Notes: a model not told the origin generated them from the letters alone. DNA of 55,759 nucleotides from an uncultured Bacilli bacterium (GCA_944332025.1 CALVJB010000004.1:1-55759), one strand, 5' to 3'; shown: positions 1-8,053, numbered from the stretch's first letter. Numbers and translations: made by a program.

Positions 1-76
1 CCATCTCGCAATTTAAGTATATCATATTTCTTTAGTTTTGTGTCAACTAATTATTTATTTATGGCTGAGTAGTAAC

Positions 77-103
77 AAAAATACTATTCTTGACAGTATT
101 TTT
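77..103 (-). terminator. Rho-independent terminator, originally of the J-domain gene
   Basis: A 9-bp stem (arms 77-85 and 95-103) with a 9-base loop and A/T-rich flanks can act on either strand. On the minus strand it would follow the J-domain gene directly if the insertion sequence were removed, so the element now separates that gene from its terminator. Confidence 0.55.
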
Positions 104-110
104 TATAAAG

Positions 111-131
111 TAGAGTTGTTCGGAAATTAAA
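111..131 (+). repeat. IS left terminal inverted repeat
   Basis: Twenty-one bases identical to the reverse complement of 1102-1122, including the flanking TA. The transposase promoter -35 box lies inside this repeat. Confidence 0.9.
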
Positions 132-144
132 AATGTGGTATAAT
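116..144 (+). promoter_or_regulatory. Transposase promoter inside the IS left end
   Basis: TTGTTC at 116-121, a 17-bp spacer, and TATAAT at 139-144 preceded by TGG (an extended -10). Transcription would begin near 150, exactly where the structured leader starts. Confidence 0.65.
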
Positions 145-150
145 TTAAGT

Positions 151-248
151 GCTAGATATGAAAGAAGGAAATTAGAAAGTAGCCTTTATGGAGTAACTTT
201 AATTCATATCTAGCAATTTGAATTTCCTAAGTTATTCCATAAAGGCTA
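151..248 (+). promoter_or_regulatory. IS leader with three interleaved inverted repeats
   Basis: Three segments are each followed by their reverse complement in the same order. Segment A at 151-162 pairs with 203-214 (12 of 12). Segment C at 166-173 pairs with 221-228 (8 of 8). Segment B at 180-199 pairs with 229-248 (19 of 20 plus a G-U). Because the order is A-C-B-A'-C'-B', every stem crosses the others. The RNA must either choose between hairpins or form pseudoknots. The 20-bp B stem ends 16 bases before the transposase ATG, so control of transposase translation, or protection from read-through transcription, is the natural guess. Confidence 0.7.
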
Positions 249-264
249 TTTTAGTGGAATAAAA

Positions 265-1101
265 ATGGGAAAAGAACAGTATTCAGAAGAAAGATTAAAG
301 AAGTTAAATTATACAAAGTTTGTGCGATTATTAGGAGTTGGAAGAGTAATATTTTATGCAATGATAAGAACAATTCAAAAAGAATTAAATAAAAAGCATA
401 AAAATAAAAGAGGAAGAACACCTAAATATGGTGCTAGAGAAATGGTTATAATATTTCTTTTATACATAAAACAATATAATGCAATGGAAGATTATGCTTT
501 TGAATGGGACGTATCTAAAAGCGTTATATGTGAATACATACATTTTGTATTAAATACACTTTTAAAAGATAGAAATTTTACTCTTATGGGTTCTAAATGC
601 ACAAAAAATGAAAATTCTGAAAACAGATTACTAGATGTTACAGAAATCAGAATTCAAAGACCAAAATACAATCAAAAAAGTAAATATTCTGGTAAAAAGA
701 AATATCATACAATGAAAATTCAAATTATTAAAGGAACAGATACAGGCTTTATTTATGAAATACAGATTGGATTAGGTGCAGAGCATGATTTTCACCTTTT
801 TAAGAGGACATTTGAAGGAACTCCCGAAAATGTTACTTACACAGCAGATTTAGGATATGTTGGAATAAATAAGATTCACAATAATAGTAAAATTCCTAAA
901 AAGAAAAGTAAAAATCATCCTCTTACTGAAGATGATATAAACTATAATAAGGATATTGGCTCGACTAGAATATTTATTGAACATACTAATGGTTGGATTA
1001 AAAGGTTTAAGATACTTAGTACTAAATTTAGAAATAATTTAAATTTTTTTGCACCATTTGCTGTTTTGATTTGTGCATTGTATAACTTTTATATTGCTTA
1101 A
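265..1101 (+). CDS. IS5-family-like DDE transposase
   Basis: The 278-residue protein should cut and paste its own element. An N-terminal helical DNA-binding part (about 1-105) is followed by an RNase H-like catalytic domain. The likely catalytic triad is D124 (DVTE), D195 (TADLGY) and E239 (FIEHTNGWIKR), with the SGKKKYHTMK stretch typical of IS5-type and HARBI-like nucleases between the first two. The start is ATG with only a weak GTGGA upstream, which fits low expression, and a long structured leader precedes it. The frame is uninterrupted. The stop lies at the right inverted repeat and the reading frame overlaps the opposing J-domain gene by 4 bases. Confidence 0.9.
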   Translation: MGKEQYSEERLKKLNYTKFVRLLGVGRVIFYAMIRTIQKELNKKHKNKRGRTPKYGAREMVIIFLLYIKQYNAMEDYAFEWDVSKSVICEYIHFVLNTLLKDRNFTLMGSKCTKNENSENRLLDVTEIRIQRPKYNQKSKYSGKKKYHTMKIQIIKGTDTGFIYEIQIGLGAEHDFHLFKRTFEGTPENVTYTADLGYVGINKIHNNSKIPKKKSKNHPLTEDDINYNKDIGSTRIFIEHTNGWIKRFKILSTKFRNNLNFFAPFAVLICALYNFYIA

Positions 1102-1754
1102 TTTAATTTCCGAACAACTCTAGTATGTTTATTAGTATCTTCTATTTTTGATACATTTTCTCTTTCTATAATTTTCTCATACCAATCAGGCATTAAGTCT
1201 AAAAAGTAAAGTGGTTCAAAAAAATATAAAAATGAAAATTTATTATTACTTGGAACTTCTAATTGAAAATCTTCTATAAAAGTTTCAATATTTTGTTTAA
1301 CAAAAGCATTTAATATTTGTGTTTCATTTTTTGCATATTCCATAGTTACAGGTTCTAAAATATGCATTGAAGGTGCTCTAGTTATATTTAATTTTGAAGC
1401 TTTAGCAATGTATGAGTCTAACATATTAAGCCTTGATTTGTTTATTTCAGGCTGTGCTTGATAATACGATTTTACTATTATTTCAGTTAATATTTGTTCT
1501 TTCTTTATTTGTTTATTCTTCTCATATCGTTCTTTTTCTTCTCTATCAGATTTTACTTCTTCATAAAAATTATTGTGTTCTAATATACTATATGCTTCAT
1601 TTATTATTTTTATTTTTTCTTCATATTCTCTAGAGTTTTCTGGATGGGCATCTGGGTGATTTGCAAATACTAAGCTTCTATATATCTTTTTAATATCAAT
1701 CTCTTTTGTTAATTTTTCTATTCCAAATATTTTTTTTGCTTCTTCTAATGTCAT
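1098..1754 (-). CDS. J-domain (DnaJ-like) protein, C-terminus altered by IS insertion
   Basis: N-terminal J domain (about 1-70) with HPD at 33-35 in the form NHPDAHP, which in this family stimulates the ATPase of an Hsp70 partner. The rest (about 70-218) is lysine-rich and unrecognised, without the zinc-finger or client domains of DnaJ, so this is a specialised J protein. The start is placed at the ATG at 1754 because GGGAGGA lies 10 bases before it; the upstream in-frame ATG at 1790 has no site. The last codons and the TAA stop come from the IS right end. Removing the IS with one TA gives an ending two or three codons different, so little is lost. It lies 48 bases after the metallopeptidase-like gene, probably in one operon. 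Confidence 0.8.
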   Translation of the reverse strand: MTLEEAKKIFGIEKLTKEIDIKKIYRSLVFANHPDAHPENSREYEEKIKIINEAYSILEHNNFYEEVKSDREEKERYEKNKQIKKEQILTEIIVKSYYQAQPEINKSRLNMLDSYIAKASKLNITRAPSMHILEPVTMEYAKNETQILNAFVKQNIETFIEDFQLEVPSNNKFSFLYFFEPLYFLDLMPDWYEKIIERENVSKIEDTNKHTRVVRKLN

Positions 1755-1802
1755 AATATTAAATTCCTCCCTTATAGCATTGTATATCATAAAATGATTA
1801 TT

Positions 1803-2777
1803 TTACTGATTAGCATTTGATATTTTGTAATATTTATTATGTGGGATTTTTAAACTAAGCTTTTTTTGTTTAAATCCATCATCACTTAGTCTTTTATAAT
1901 CAGTAGATACTAAAAGACTTTGAATATATTCTTTGACATCTTTATCTTCTTCTTTTTCTGAAAGCCTTTGTAATTCTTCGATTGTTCTTTTTCTAACTTT
2001 ACCTTCTTCATCTTGATAATATTCTATTTGTAATTGTGGAAAACAATTATACCATCCTGGATTTTGTCTGATTAAAAAATCAAAGGCTTCTTCAAAATCC
2101 CAGAAAAAATTATTAAATCTAATATTACTTCTAAAATCACGAAGATAATTGTGATATTGAAGTCTGTTATTAGTAGAAATATTAAGTAGTTTTAGGTCAT
2201 CTTCTTTATTTAGAGTTATATTCATATATTTTATTATTTCTCTAAATAAATCTACTCCTTCCATATTAGCTAGTTTCTCTTCAGAATCAAACTTATAATT
2301 ATCACTATAATAGTCATATTTAAAAATAGGTGCCGTGGTTTCAGCCTCATGTCGTATTAATGTTTCTTTAGCAGCTCTTACAATATTTTTATTTATTACT
2401 CCAGCATTTAAGTCAGTATCATATTTAAAATGTATAAGCTCATGGCAAATATCAAAAAAGACAAGAATATTTCCTTTAAAAATGTTCCATGGTATAGTTT
2501 CATCCAATCTAATCATATTATAATGATAATCTCCGTTAGTGTTGCCGTTAAAATCAACTATTTTTACTTTAGGATCTTTTCCTCTATAATCAGCAAAGTC
2601 CATTTTTATTAGATAGTATCTCATAATCTCTTCAATAAAATTTGTTAATACTTCTTTGAATTCATTATATAAAATAATAGGTTCTATATTATCTTTATTA
2701 GTATAGTGATAAGAAAACACTTTAGATAGTATTTGAAAGTTTTTAGATTCTTTTATTTCTTCAGTTATTAAATCCAC
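1803..2777 (-). CDS. Zincin-like protein with HELIH motif
   Basis: A 324-residue protein without signal peptide or membrane segment. HELIH at 112-116 matches the zinc-binding HExxH of gluzincin metallopeptidases, in the usual setting of hydrophobic residues before it. RHEAE at 142-146 lies at a distance where a third zinc ligand (E144 or E146) is plausible. Nothing else was recognised. The start is GTG, supported by AGGGGAG eight bases upstream. It is the first gene of a probable pair with the J-domain gene. A cytoplasmic protease paired with a chaperone adaptor is an attractive reading but is inference only. Overall family unknown. Confidence 0.6.
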   Translation of the reverse strand: MDLITEEIKESKNFQILSKVFSYHYTNKDNIEPIILYNEFKEVLTNFIEEIMRYYLIKMDFADYRGKDPKVKIVDFNGNTNGDYHYNMIRLDETIPWNIFKGNILVFFDICHELIHFKYDTDLNAGVINKNIVRAAKETLIRHEAETTAPIFKYDYYSDNYKFDSEEKLANMEGVDLFREIIKYMNITLNKEDDLKLLNISTNNRLQYHNYLRDFRSNIRFNNFFWDFEEAFDFLIRQNPGWYNCFPQLQIEYYQDEEGKVRKRTIEELQRLSEKEEDKDVKEYIQSLLVSTDYKRLSDDGFKQKKLSLKIPHNKYYKISNANQ

Positions 2778-2814
2778 TCTCCATCTCCCCTTTAGTGAGG
2801 CTTATTATACTACA

Positions 2815-2845
2815 AAATCAAAAAAAAATCAAGCATAGATGCTTG
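2815..2845 (-). terminator. Terminator of the small membrane peptide gene
   Basis: Stem of 7 bp (2830-2836 with 2839-2845) followed on the minus strand by a long T run. The stem overlaps the stop codon of the 54-residue gene. Confidence 0.7.
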
Positions 2846-2993
2846 TTATGATAATAGTTGCAACTAAAGCGATTAGGAATAGTACTAGACTAGTTACCCA
2901 TACTTTTTTCTGTTTCTTTTTATAACCTAAGATAAATAAAGCGATTAAAGCGATATAAAGAATCGCAAATAAAATAATCATACCAATTCTCAT
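2829..2993 (-). CDS. 54-residue two-helix membrane peptide
   Basis: A short gene with ATG at 2993, GAAGGTG seven bases upstream, and a terminator at its stop. The peptide begins MRIGMIILFAILYIALIALF and has two hydrophobic helices (about 4-23 and 32-52) joined by a basic loop, GYKKKQKK. This predicts a hairpin in the cytoplasmic membrane with the loop inside. No family was recognised. The well-placed ribosome site, terminator and clean membrane pattern argue that it is real and monocistronic. Its role cannot be inferred from its neighbours. Confidence 0.7.
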   Translation of the reverse strand: MRIGMIILFAILYIALIALFILGYKKKQKKVWVTSLVLFLIALVATIIITSIYA

Positions 2994-3112
2994 TAATAAC
3001 ACCTTCTATTCTATAAGTATTATATCAATGTTTTTATAGAGATACAATTATTATTTTTTGTTACTTTAGATTGTTACAGGTGTATATTAATACACTTGGT
3101 AGAAGCATTTTA

Positions 3113-3142
3113 AAAGGAAGAGTTTTTGCTCCTCCTTGGTTT
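3113..3142 (-). terminator. Terminator of DUF4143 ATPase no. 1
   Basis: Stem of 9 bp with one G-U (3114-3122 with 3129-3137) and T-rich tails on both strands, just beyond the stop of the ATPase gene. Confidence 0.65.
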
Positions 3143-3157
3143 TTAATTAGTTTAATT

Positions 3158-4420
3158 TTAATCTTTTAAAGTCCCAATTGATACTACATATATTCCATCA
3201 TCTCGTTTATATGAATAATCTGCCCCTGTTAATACCATTAAAAATGATGGTTCTTTATATTTATCTGTATCTACATTTTCTTTAAATTTAGTTAAATTTG
3301 AAACTGCATCAGGAATTTCTCCTGCTCCTAATTTAATTTCAATTGCTCCCCATTTACCATCAGCTGTTTCTAAAATACAATCTACTTCAAAATTATTTTT
3401 ATCTCTATAATAAGATAATCTTGCATCAATAGCATCAGCATATATCTTTAAATCTCTCATACACATATTTTCAAAGATGAAGCCTGTAAAATTTAAATCA
3501 TTTATTAAATCTTCTCTTTTCAAATTTAATGTTGCTATTACAATGGAAGGATCAACTAATTCTAATTTAGGTGAAACTCTTAAAGGAGTTTTAGATCTTA
3601 AATTAAGATTTGTAGCAGGAATATATTCTAATATATATAGTTTTTCTAAAGTATTTAAATAATCATCTAATGTAGGACGAGAAACTTCACTAGCAAATTC
3701 TCTCTTAACACTTTCTAAAATAGTACTTTTACTTACATTTGTTGATATATTCCTAGAGATACTCTTTAAAACTGCCCTCATTTTTGAAGTGTTTCGGCTG
3801 GCACCATCTACATTTTTTATTTCTTCGTTTAATAAACTTTGAACATAATCTTTAGAAATTTTATATTTATTATCTCCATTAATATTTAAAGATTCAGGCC
3901 ACCCACCTCTTATCATAGCATTGATTAAGCCGTCAAAGTCTAGTTCTGATATTCCTGATATATCATTACCATTTATAATATCATTTAAAGATACACTGCC
4001 ATTAGATTCTAAAGATTCATATAATGACATAGGTCTCATAAGTAATTTTGTAATTCTTCCAGTTCCAGTATGCATAACACTATCTTCCTGTGGTCTAGCA
4101 GAACCAGTTAAAATATATTGTCCTTTTAGTCCTGTATGATCAATATCCATTCTTATAGAATCCCAAAGGGCAGGATACATTTGCCATTCAACAAATAGTC
4201 TTGGCTTTTTCCCTTCTAAAAATAATGATGGTTTAGTTTGATTTGTTTTATCATATTGCATCTTTTTATCAGGATCTTGAAATTCAATATAACTTTTGGC
4301 AAATTGTTTTGCTGTAGTTGATTTTCCGCACCATTTACATCCTTCAATTAAAACTGCTCCCATATATTCAAGTTTGTTTTGTAACATTTTATCTATAATT
4401 CTAGGTAAATATTTTTTCAT
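3158..4420 (-). CDS. DUF4143-type AAA ATPase no. 1
   Basis: A 420-residue P-loop ATPase of the DUF4143 group. The Walker A is EGCKWCGKST (26-35), matching the GxKWxGK form of this group. An ATPase core is followed by a winged-helix-like middle and a C-terminal PD-(D/E)XK-like part (FEVD, then AIEIKLG). The Walker B site reads RLFVEWQ where paralogue no. 2 has LIDEW, so the usual aspartate is replaced by valine. The start is ATG at 4420 with GGGAGG nine bases upstream; the GTG at 4429 abuts that site and is rejected. It is a single gene with its own promoter, three 23-bp repeats upstream and a terminator. Cellular function of the family is not established. Confidence 0.85.
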   Translation of the reverse strand: MKKYLPRIIDKMLQNKLEYMGAVLIEGCKWCGKSTTAKQFAKSYIEFQDPDKKMQYDKTNQTKPSLFLEGKKPRLFVEWQMYPALWDSIRMDIDHTGLKGQYILTGSARPQEDSVMHTGTGRITKLLMRPMSLYESLESNGSVSLNDIINGNDISGISELDFDGLINAMIRGGWPESLNINGDNKYKISKDYVQSLLNEEIKNVDGASRNTSKMRAVLKSISRNISTNVSKSTILESVKREFASEVSRPTLDDYLNTLEKLYILEYIPATNLNLRSKTPLRVSPKLELVDPSIVIATLNLKREDLINDLNFTGFIFENMCMRDLKIYADAIDARLSYYRDKNNFEVDCILETADGKWGAIEIKLGAGEIPDAVSNLTKFKENVDTDKYKEPSFLMVLTGADYSYKRDDGIYVVSIGTLKD

Positions 4421-4442
4421 TAATATCACCCTCCCACATTAG

Positions 4443-4471
4443 ATTACATTATTTTTTTAAGTTTTTGTTAA
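4443..4471 (-). promoter_or_regulatory. Promoter of DUF4143 ATPase no. 1
   Basis: On the minus strand TTAACA (4466-4471), 17-bp spacer, TGTAAT (4443-4448). The three 23-bp repeats end at the -35 box. Confidence 0.55.
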
Positions 4472-4539
4472 GAGTTTATTTTACATTTTGGCTCACTTTC
4501 ATTTTGCATTTTGGCTGTATTTTACTTTATCTTTTGGCT
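4471..4539 (-). repeat. Three 23-bp direct repeats upstream of ATPase no. 1
   Basis: Units 4471-4493, 4494-4516 and 4517-4539. Each ends (plus strand) in TTTTGGCT, at 4486-4493, 4509-4516 and 4532-4539, so the period is exactly 23. The gene-strand consensus is AGCCAAAATGnAAAATnAA. Even spacing by about two helical turns next to the -35 box suggests cooperative binding of a protein, perhaps the ATPase itself. Confidence 0.8.
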
Positions 4540-4551
4540 ATTCAATATTTT

Positions 4552-4938
4552 CTAATTATTAAACCTTAATAAATAACCATCAGGATCTTGAATTAAAAAC
4601 TCTTTATCTAAATATGTTTTACCATTAACATCGTATTCATTTGTCATTATGTCTTTAAAGAATGTTATATTTTTATTAACTAATTCTTGATAATAGTTAT
4701 CTATATCACTTACAGTCATGCTTATATTTATACCCCTACCAAAGGGATACTCTAACTTTCCTGTATTCCAGTTATCATTAATTTCTTCTATCATTAATTG
4801 ATTACCTTCTAATTCTAAAAAGGCAAATTTATCTTCTTTTCTTTCATACATTATTTTAAATCCTAGATTAAGATAAAACTCTTTACTTTTATCTATATTA
4901 GTTACACTTAACTCTGGTATTAATTTGTTAAATTTCAT
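4552..4938 (-). CDS. VOC-superfamily protein (glyoxalase/bleomycin-resistance fold)
   Basis: The 128-residue protein has two beta-alpha-beta-beta-beta modules. The first begins KLIPELSVTNIDKSKEFYLN, and the second begins near ISMTVSDIDNYYQEL and ends in LIQDPDGYLLRF, a classic ending of bleomycin-resistance-type proteins. Members bind metals and small molecules as dimers or sequester bleomycin; the substrate here is unknown. The start has GGAAGGAA upstream. It lies 13 bp upstream of the repeat block of ATPase no. 1 and seems transcribed separately. Assignment to the superfamily is secure, but a resistance role is not. Confidence 0.85.
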   Translation of the reverse strand: MKFNKLIPELSVTNIDKSKEFYLNLGFKIMYERKEDKFAFLELEGNQLMIEEINDNWNTGKLEYPFGRGINISMTVSDIDNYYQELVNKNITFFKDIMTNEYDVNGKTYLDKEFLIQDPDGYLLRFNN

Positions 4939-5037
4939 AATAATTTCCTTCCTTTGTTACAATTATATCATTTACTAGACTATAATAATAACTTATTTTC
5001 TTATTAAGAATAAACTATATTGGAAAGGAGAATTGCT

Positions 5038-5520
<483 letters not shown>

Positions 5521-5544
5521 AAACTCACATTATCGTGAGTTTTT
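5521..5544 (+). terminator. Terminator between the collagen-like gene and tspO
   Basis: Stem ACTCAC/GTGAGT with a T run, directly after the collagen-like stop. The arms also lie at the end of the opposing tspO gene, so it may serve both. Confidence 0.75.
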
Positions 5545-5990
5545 TAGTTTAATAGAAATATACCAATATTAAGGTAAGTTGCAAATAGCAACCATATCAG
5601 ATAAGGAATTTGTAAACAACCACTTATTTTATTATTCTTTAATAATTCTTTAATCATAATTATAACTAATATTAGTAATAAAATTATCCAAAAGAAAGCG
5701 GTAAAGTACATTTTTAAAACAAAGAAAATTATTGGCCAGAAGAAATTTACTAAAAGTTGTAATATGTATATTTGATTTAATTCCTTATCATTTTCATTAT
5801 CTTTGGTAGCAATAAAGTAAGATATTCCCATTAAGATATAAAGTATAGTCCAAACAATAGGAAATGCTATGCTTGGTGGACTTAGTGGTGGTTTTACCAT
5901 ATCCCCGTAATTCATATAACCTGATATAATTAAGCCTACTAATACCCCTCCTACTATTGGCAATAAACTATAAATTATTCTTTTAATCAT
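5544..5990 (-). CDS. tspO: TspO/MBR family membrane protein
   Basis: A 148-residue protein with five hydrophobic helices and the family signatures: KPPLSPPSIAFPIVWTILY after helix 1, QLLVNFFWPIIFF in helix 3, and WLLFATYLN in helix 5. TspO proteins bind porphyrins and other hydrophobic ligands in the membrane and are linked to tetrapyrrole and stress responses. Length is normal for bacterial members. AAGGAGG precedes the ATG. No tetrapyrrole gene lies nearby, so the ligand is open. Confidence 0.93.
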   Translation of the reverse strand: MIKRIIYSLLPIVGGVLVGLIISGYMNYGDMVKPPLSPPSIAFPIVWTILYILMGISYFIATKDNENDKELNQIYILQLLVNFFWPIIFFVLKMYFTAFFWIILLLILVIIMIKELLKNNKISGCLQIPYLIWLLFATYLNIGIFLLN

Positions 5991-6066
5991 AAAGTCCTCC
6001 TTAATATATTTATATGCAACTATTACTTTTTTATAAGTTTTTCATAAAATATATAGAGGTGTATTT

Positions 6067-7158
6067 ATGAGTAAATATAAAGTATGTGTTTATACTATAT
6101 GTTTAAATGAAGAGAAATTTGTTGATAGATGGTATGAGTCTATGAAGGAAGCTGATGAGATTTATGTTCTTGATACAGGTTCTACTGATAATACGGTAGA
6201 AAAACTAAAAGAAAAAGGTGTTCATGTAGAGGTTAAAAAAATAGAGCCTTGGAGATTTGATGTAGCAAGAAATGAGTCTTTAAAATTAGTTCCAGTTGAT
6301 ACTGATATTTGTGTATGTACTGATTTAGATGAAGTATTCTTACCTGGTTGGAGAGATGAGTTAGAGAAAGCTTGGCATGATAATACTACAAGACTTAGAT
6401 ATATTTATAACTGGTATTTAGATGAAAACAATAATCCTATAATAAGTTTTTATTATGAGAAGATTCATAAAAGATTAGGTTATTCTTGGTATCATCCAGT
6501 TCATGAAATATTAAAGTATGATGGAGTTGAAACATATAATGTTACTGATAATATCATTTTAAATCATTATCCTGATAGAACTAAGTCTAGAAGTAGTTAT
6601 CTTCCTTTACTTGAAATGAGTGTTAAAGAAGATCCTAATGATGATAGAAATATGCATTACTTAGGTCGTGAATATATGTATTATGATAAGTATAATGAAG
6701 CGATTGATACTTTGATTAGACATTTGAAATTAAAAAATGCTACTTGGAAAGATGAAAGGTGTGCTTCTATGAGATTTATTGGTAGATGTTATAAGTACTT
6801 AAAAAGATATGATGAAGCGAAGATGTGGCTAGAGAAAGCAATTAAGGAAGCTCCATATTTAAGAGATCCTTATATGGAAATGGCTTTACTTTATTATGAA
6901 TTAGATGATTATGACAATACTATTCATTATGTTAATCTTGCTTTAAATATAAAAAGTCATACTAAGAGCTATATAAATGAGACATTTAGTTTTGGTTATA
7001 CTCCATATGATTTATTAAGTATTTCATACTATAATAAAGGAGAAATAGAAGCTAGTAAAGTATTCTTAGAGAAAGCAATAAAGATAGAGCCAAATGATGA
7101 GAGGCTTAATAATAACTTAAAGATAATTAATGAGAAATTAAAAGAAACTACTGAGTAA
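6067..7158 (+). CDS. Family 2 glycosyltransferase with TPR tail
   Basis: A 363-residue protein. The GT-A domain (about 1-185) starts VCVYTICLNEE, has the nucleotide-sugar motif LDTGSTDNT (35-43) and a DxD-type metal site DLDE (86-89). The C-terminal half (about 195-355) is made of tetratricopeptide-like helices with small-residue patterns such as YNEAIDTLIRHLKL and YDEAKMWLEKAIKEAP. No membrane segment is present. Such cytoplasmic GT2-TPR proteins usually modify cell-surface or protein acceptors; the sugar and target are unknown. AGAGGTG precedes the ATG. It is monocistronic, with a hairpin terminator at the stop. Confidence 0.88.
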   Translation: MSKYKVCVYTICLNEEKFVDRWYESMKEADEIYVLDTGSTDNTVEKLKEKGVHVEVKKIEPWRFDVARNESLKLVPVDTDICVCTDLDEVFLPGWRDELEKAWHDNTTRLRYIYNWYLDENNNPIISFYYEKIHKRLGYSWYHPVHEILKYDGVETYNVTDNIILNHYPDRTKSRSSYLPLLEMSVKEDPNDDRNMHYLGREYMYYDKYNEAIDTLIRHLKLKNATWKDERCASMRFIGRCYKYLKRYDEAKMWLEKAIKEAPYLRDPYMEMALLYYELDDYDNTIHYVNLALNIKSHTKSYINETFSFGYTPYDLLSISYYNKGEIEASKVFLEKAIKIEPNDERLNNNLKIINEKLKETTE

Positions 7159-7175
7159 ATTTTCAGTAGTTTTAA
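7145..7175 (+). terminator. Bidirectional terminator
   Basis: A 10-bp stem (7145-7154 with 7163-7172), T-rich after it on the plus strand, between convergent genes; it covers the stop codon of the glycosyltransferase. Confidence 0.75.
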
Positions 7176-7936
7176 TCTATGAAGTCAAAACCTTTTATTT
7201 TTACCTTACTTCTTCTATATTTATCACGTTTTTCTAAAGGTACAGTTTTACAGATTGACTCAAGTTCCATTTTTAATCTTAATTCTTTATCAGAAATCAT
7301 ATAATCTGGTAAAGACCAATTAACATACTTACCTTGTTTTTCATCATAGACTTGTTTAGGAATTTGATATATCTTATAGTCATGTAAAATATAATCATAG
7401 AAGGTCTCATAGATATTAAATTTTGATGTAGTAATCGTTCTATAAAGTGTACTTTCAACAGAATCATAATTACAAGCCATTACTAAAATATCTTTTAAAA
7501 ATCTATCTCTTCCTATAAAGTTTTCTGTTTCTTTTTTTATGCCTGTAGCATAAGACAAATCAACATATTCATTTATGTCATCCCAAATAGTATATTTACT
7601 TTTATAAACATTGATTAAATATTTTACTAAAGCTAAACGCATTTTTTGTTCTTTGGGATTAACATCATATTCTCTTGTACATAAAACATGTTCCCAATCT
7701 ATTAAATTTTGTAATATCTCATCTTTAGTAAAGTATCTTAATTCATCTTCATCTGGATTAGTATAACTCATGAAAAATGGAAGAACGAATCCACCTGCGT
7801 GAGCAACTCTTGTATAACCATCGACATCAAAAAGTGTTCCTTCAGGGGTAATATAAGTTCCATCATTCCACCACTTTTTATCATTTTTATCTCTTTTTCC
7901 AAATCTTTCAACATAGTTATCATAATAATAAGTCAT
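7172..7936 (-). CDS. Uncharacterised 254-residue protein
   Basis: A soluble protein rich in Tyr, Trp and charged residues, starting MTYYYDNYVERFGKRD. A feature of note is the segment TRVAHAGGFVLPFF near 42-55. No signal peptide, membrane helix or catalytic motif was recognised, nor any known family. GGAGG precedes the ATG, and the gene ends at a shared terminator with the glycosyltransferase. It diverges from the kinase-like gene at 8054; the 117 bp between them hold both promoters. Confidence 0.65.
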   Translation of the reverse strand: MTYYYDNYVERFGKRDKNDKKWWNDGTYITPEGTLFDVDGYTRVAHAGGFVLPFFMSYTNPDEDELRYFTKDEILQNLIDWEHVLCTREYDVNPKEQKMRLALVKYLINVYKSKYTIWDDINEYVDLSYATGIKKETENFIGRDRFLKDILVMACNYDSVESTLYRTITTSKFNIYETFYDYILHDYKIYQIPKQVYDEKQGKYVNWSLPDYMISDKELRLKMELESICKTVPLEKRDKYRRSKVKIKGFDFID

Positions 7937-8053
7937 AGATATTCCTCCAATTAATAAATTAGTTTTATAATATCACATTTTTATATGTTTCACACTAATT
8001 TATTTGCTATTTCCCCATCTTTTCATTATAATAACTAGCATGGAGGAAAGAAT

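Larger units (their letters stand above)
111..1122 (+). mobile_element. Complete IS5-family-like insertion sequence
   Basis: Perfect inverted ends (113-131 and 1102-1120, starting GAGTTGTTCGG) enclose one intact transposase. The dinucleotide TA at 111-112 and 1121-1122 is the likely target duplication. Length is about 1.0 kb, usual for IS5-type elements. The left end carries its own promoter, and the leader between promoter and transposase is highly structured. The right end lies inside the last codons of the minus-strand J-domain gene. Intact ends and reading frame suggest a recent or still active insertion. The family is assigned from the transposase DDE pattern; the subgroup is not certain. 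Confidence 0.9.

Noticed and set aside
1433-1633. Plus-strand frame rich in Leu and Phe over the J-domain gene
   Set aside because: It is the antisense of Lys/Glu-rich coding sequence with no ribosome site. Many such frames lie over genes in this window, for example at 23792, 24181, 32474 and 49275.
4471-4539. A short CRISPR-like array before ATPase no. 1
   Set aside because: Units are contiguous 23-mers with only about 8 fixed bases and no true spacers; no cas genes. The same holds for 23541-23609 and 55666-55737.
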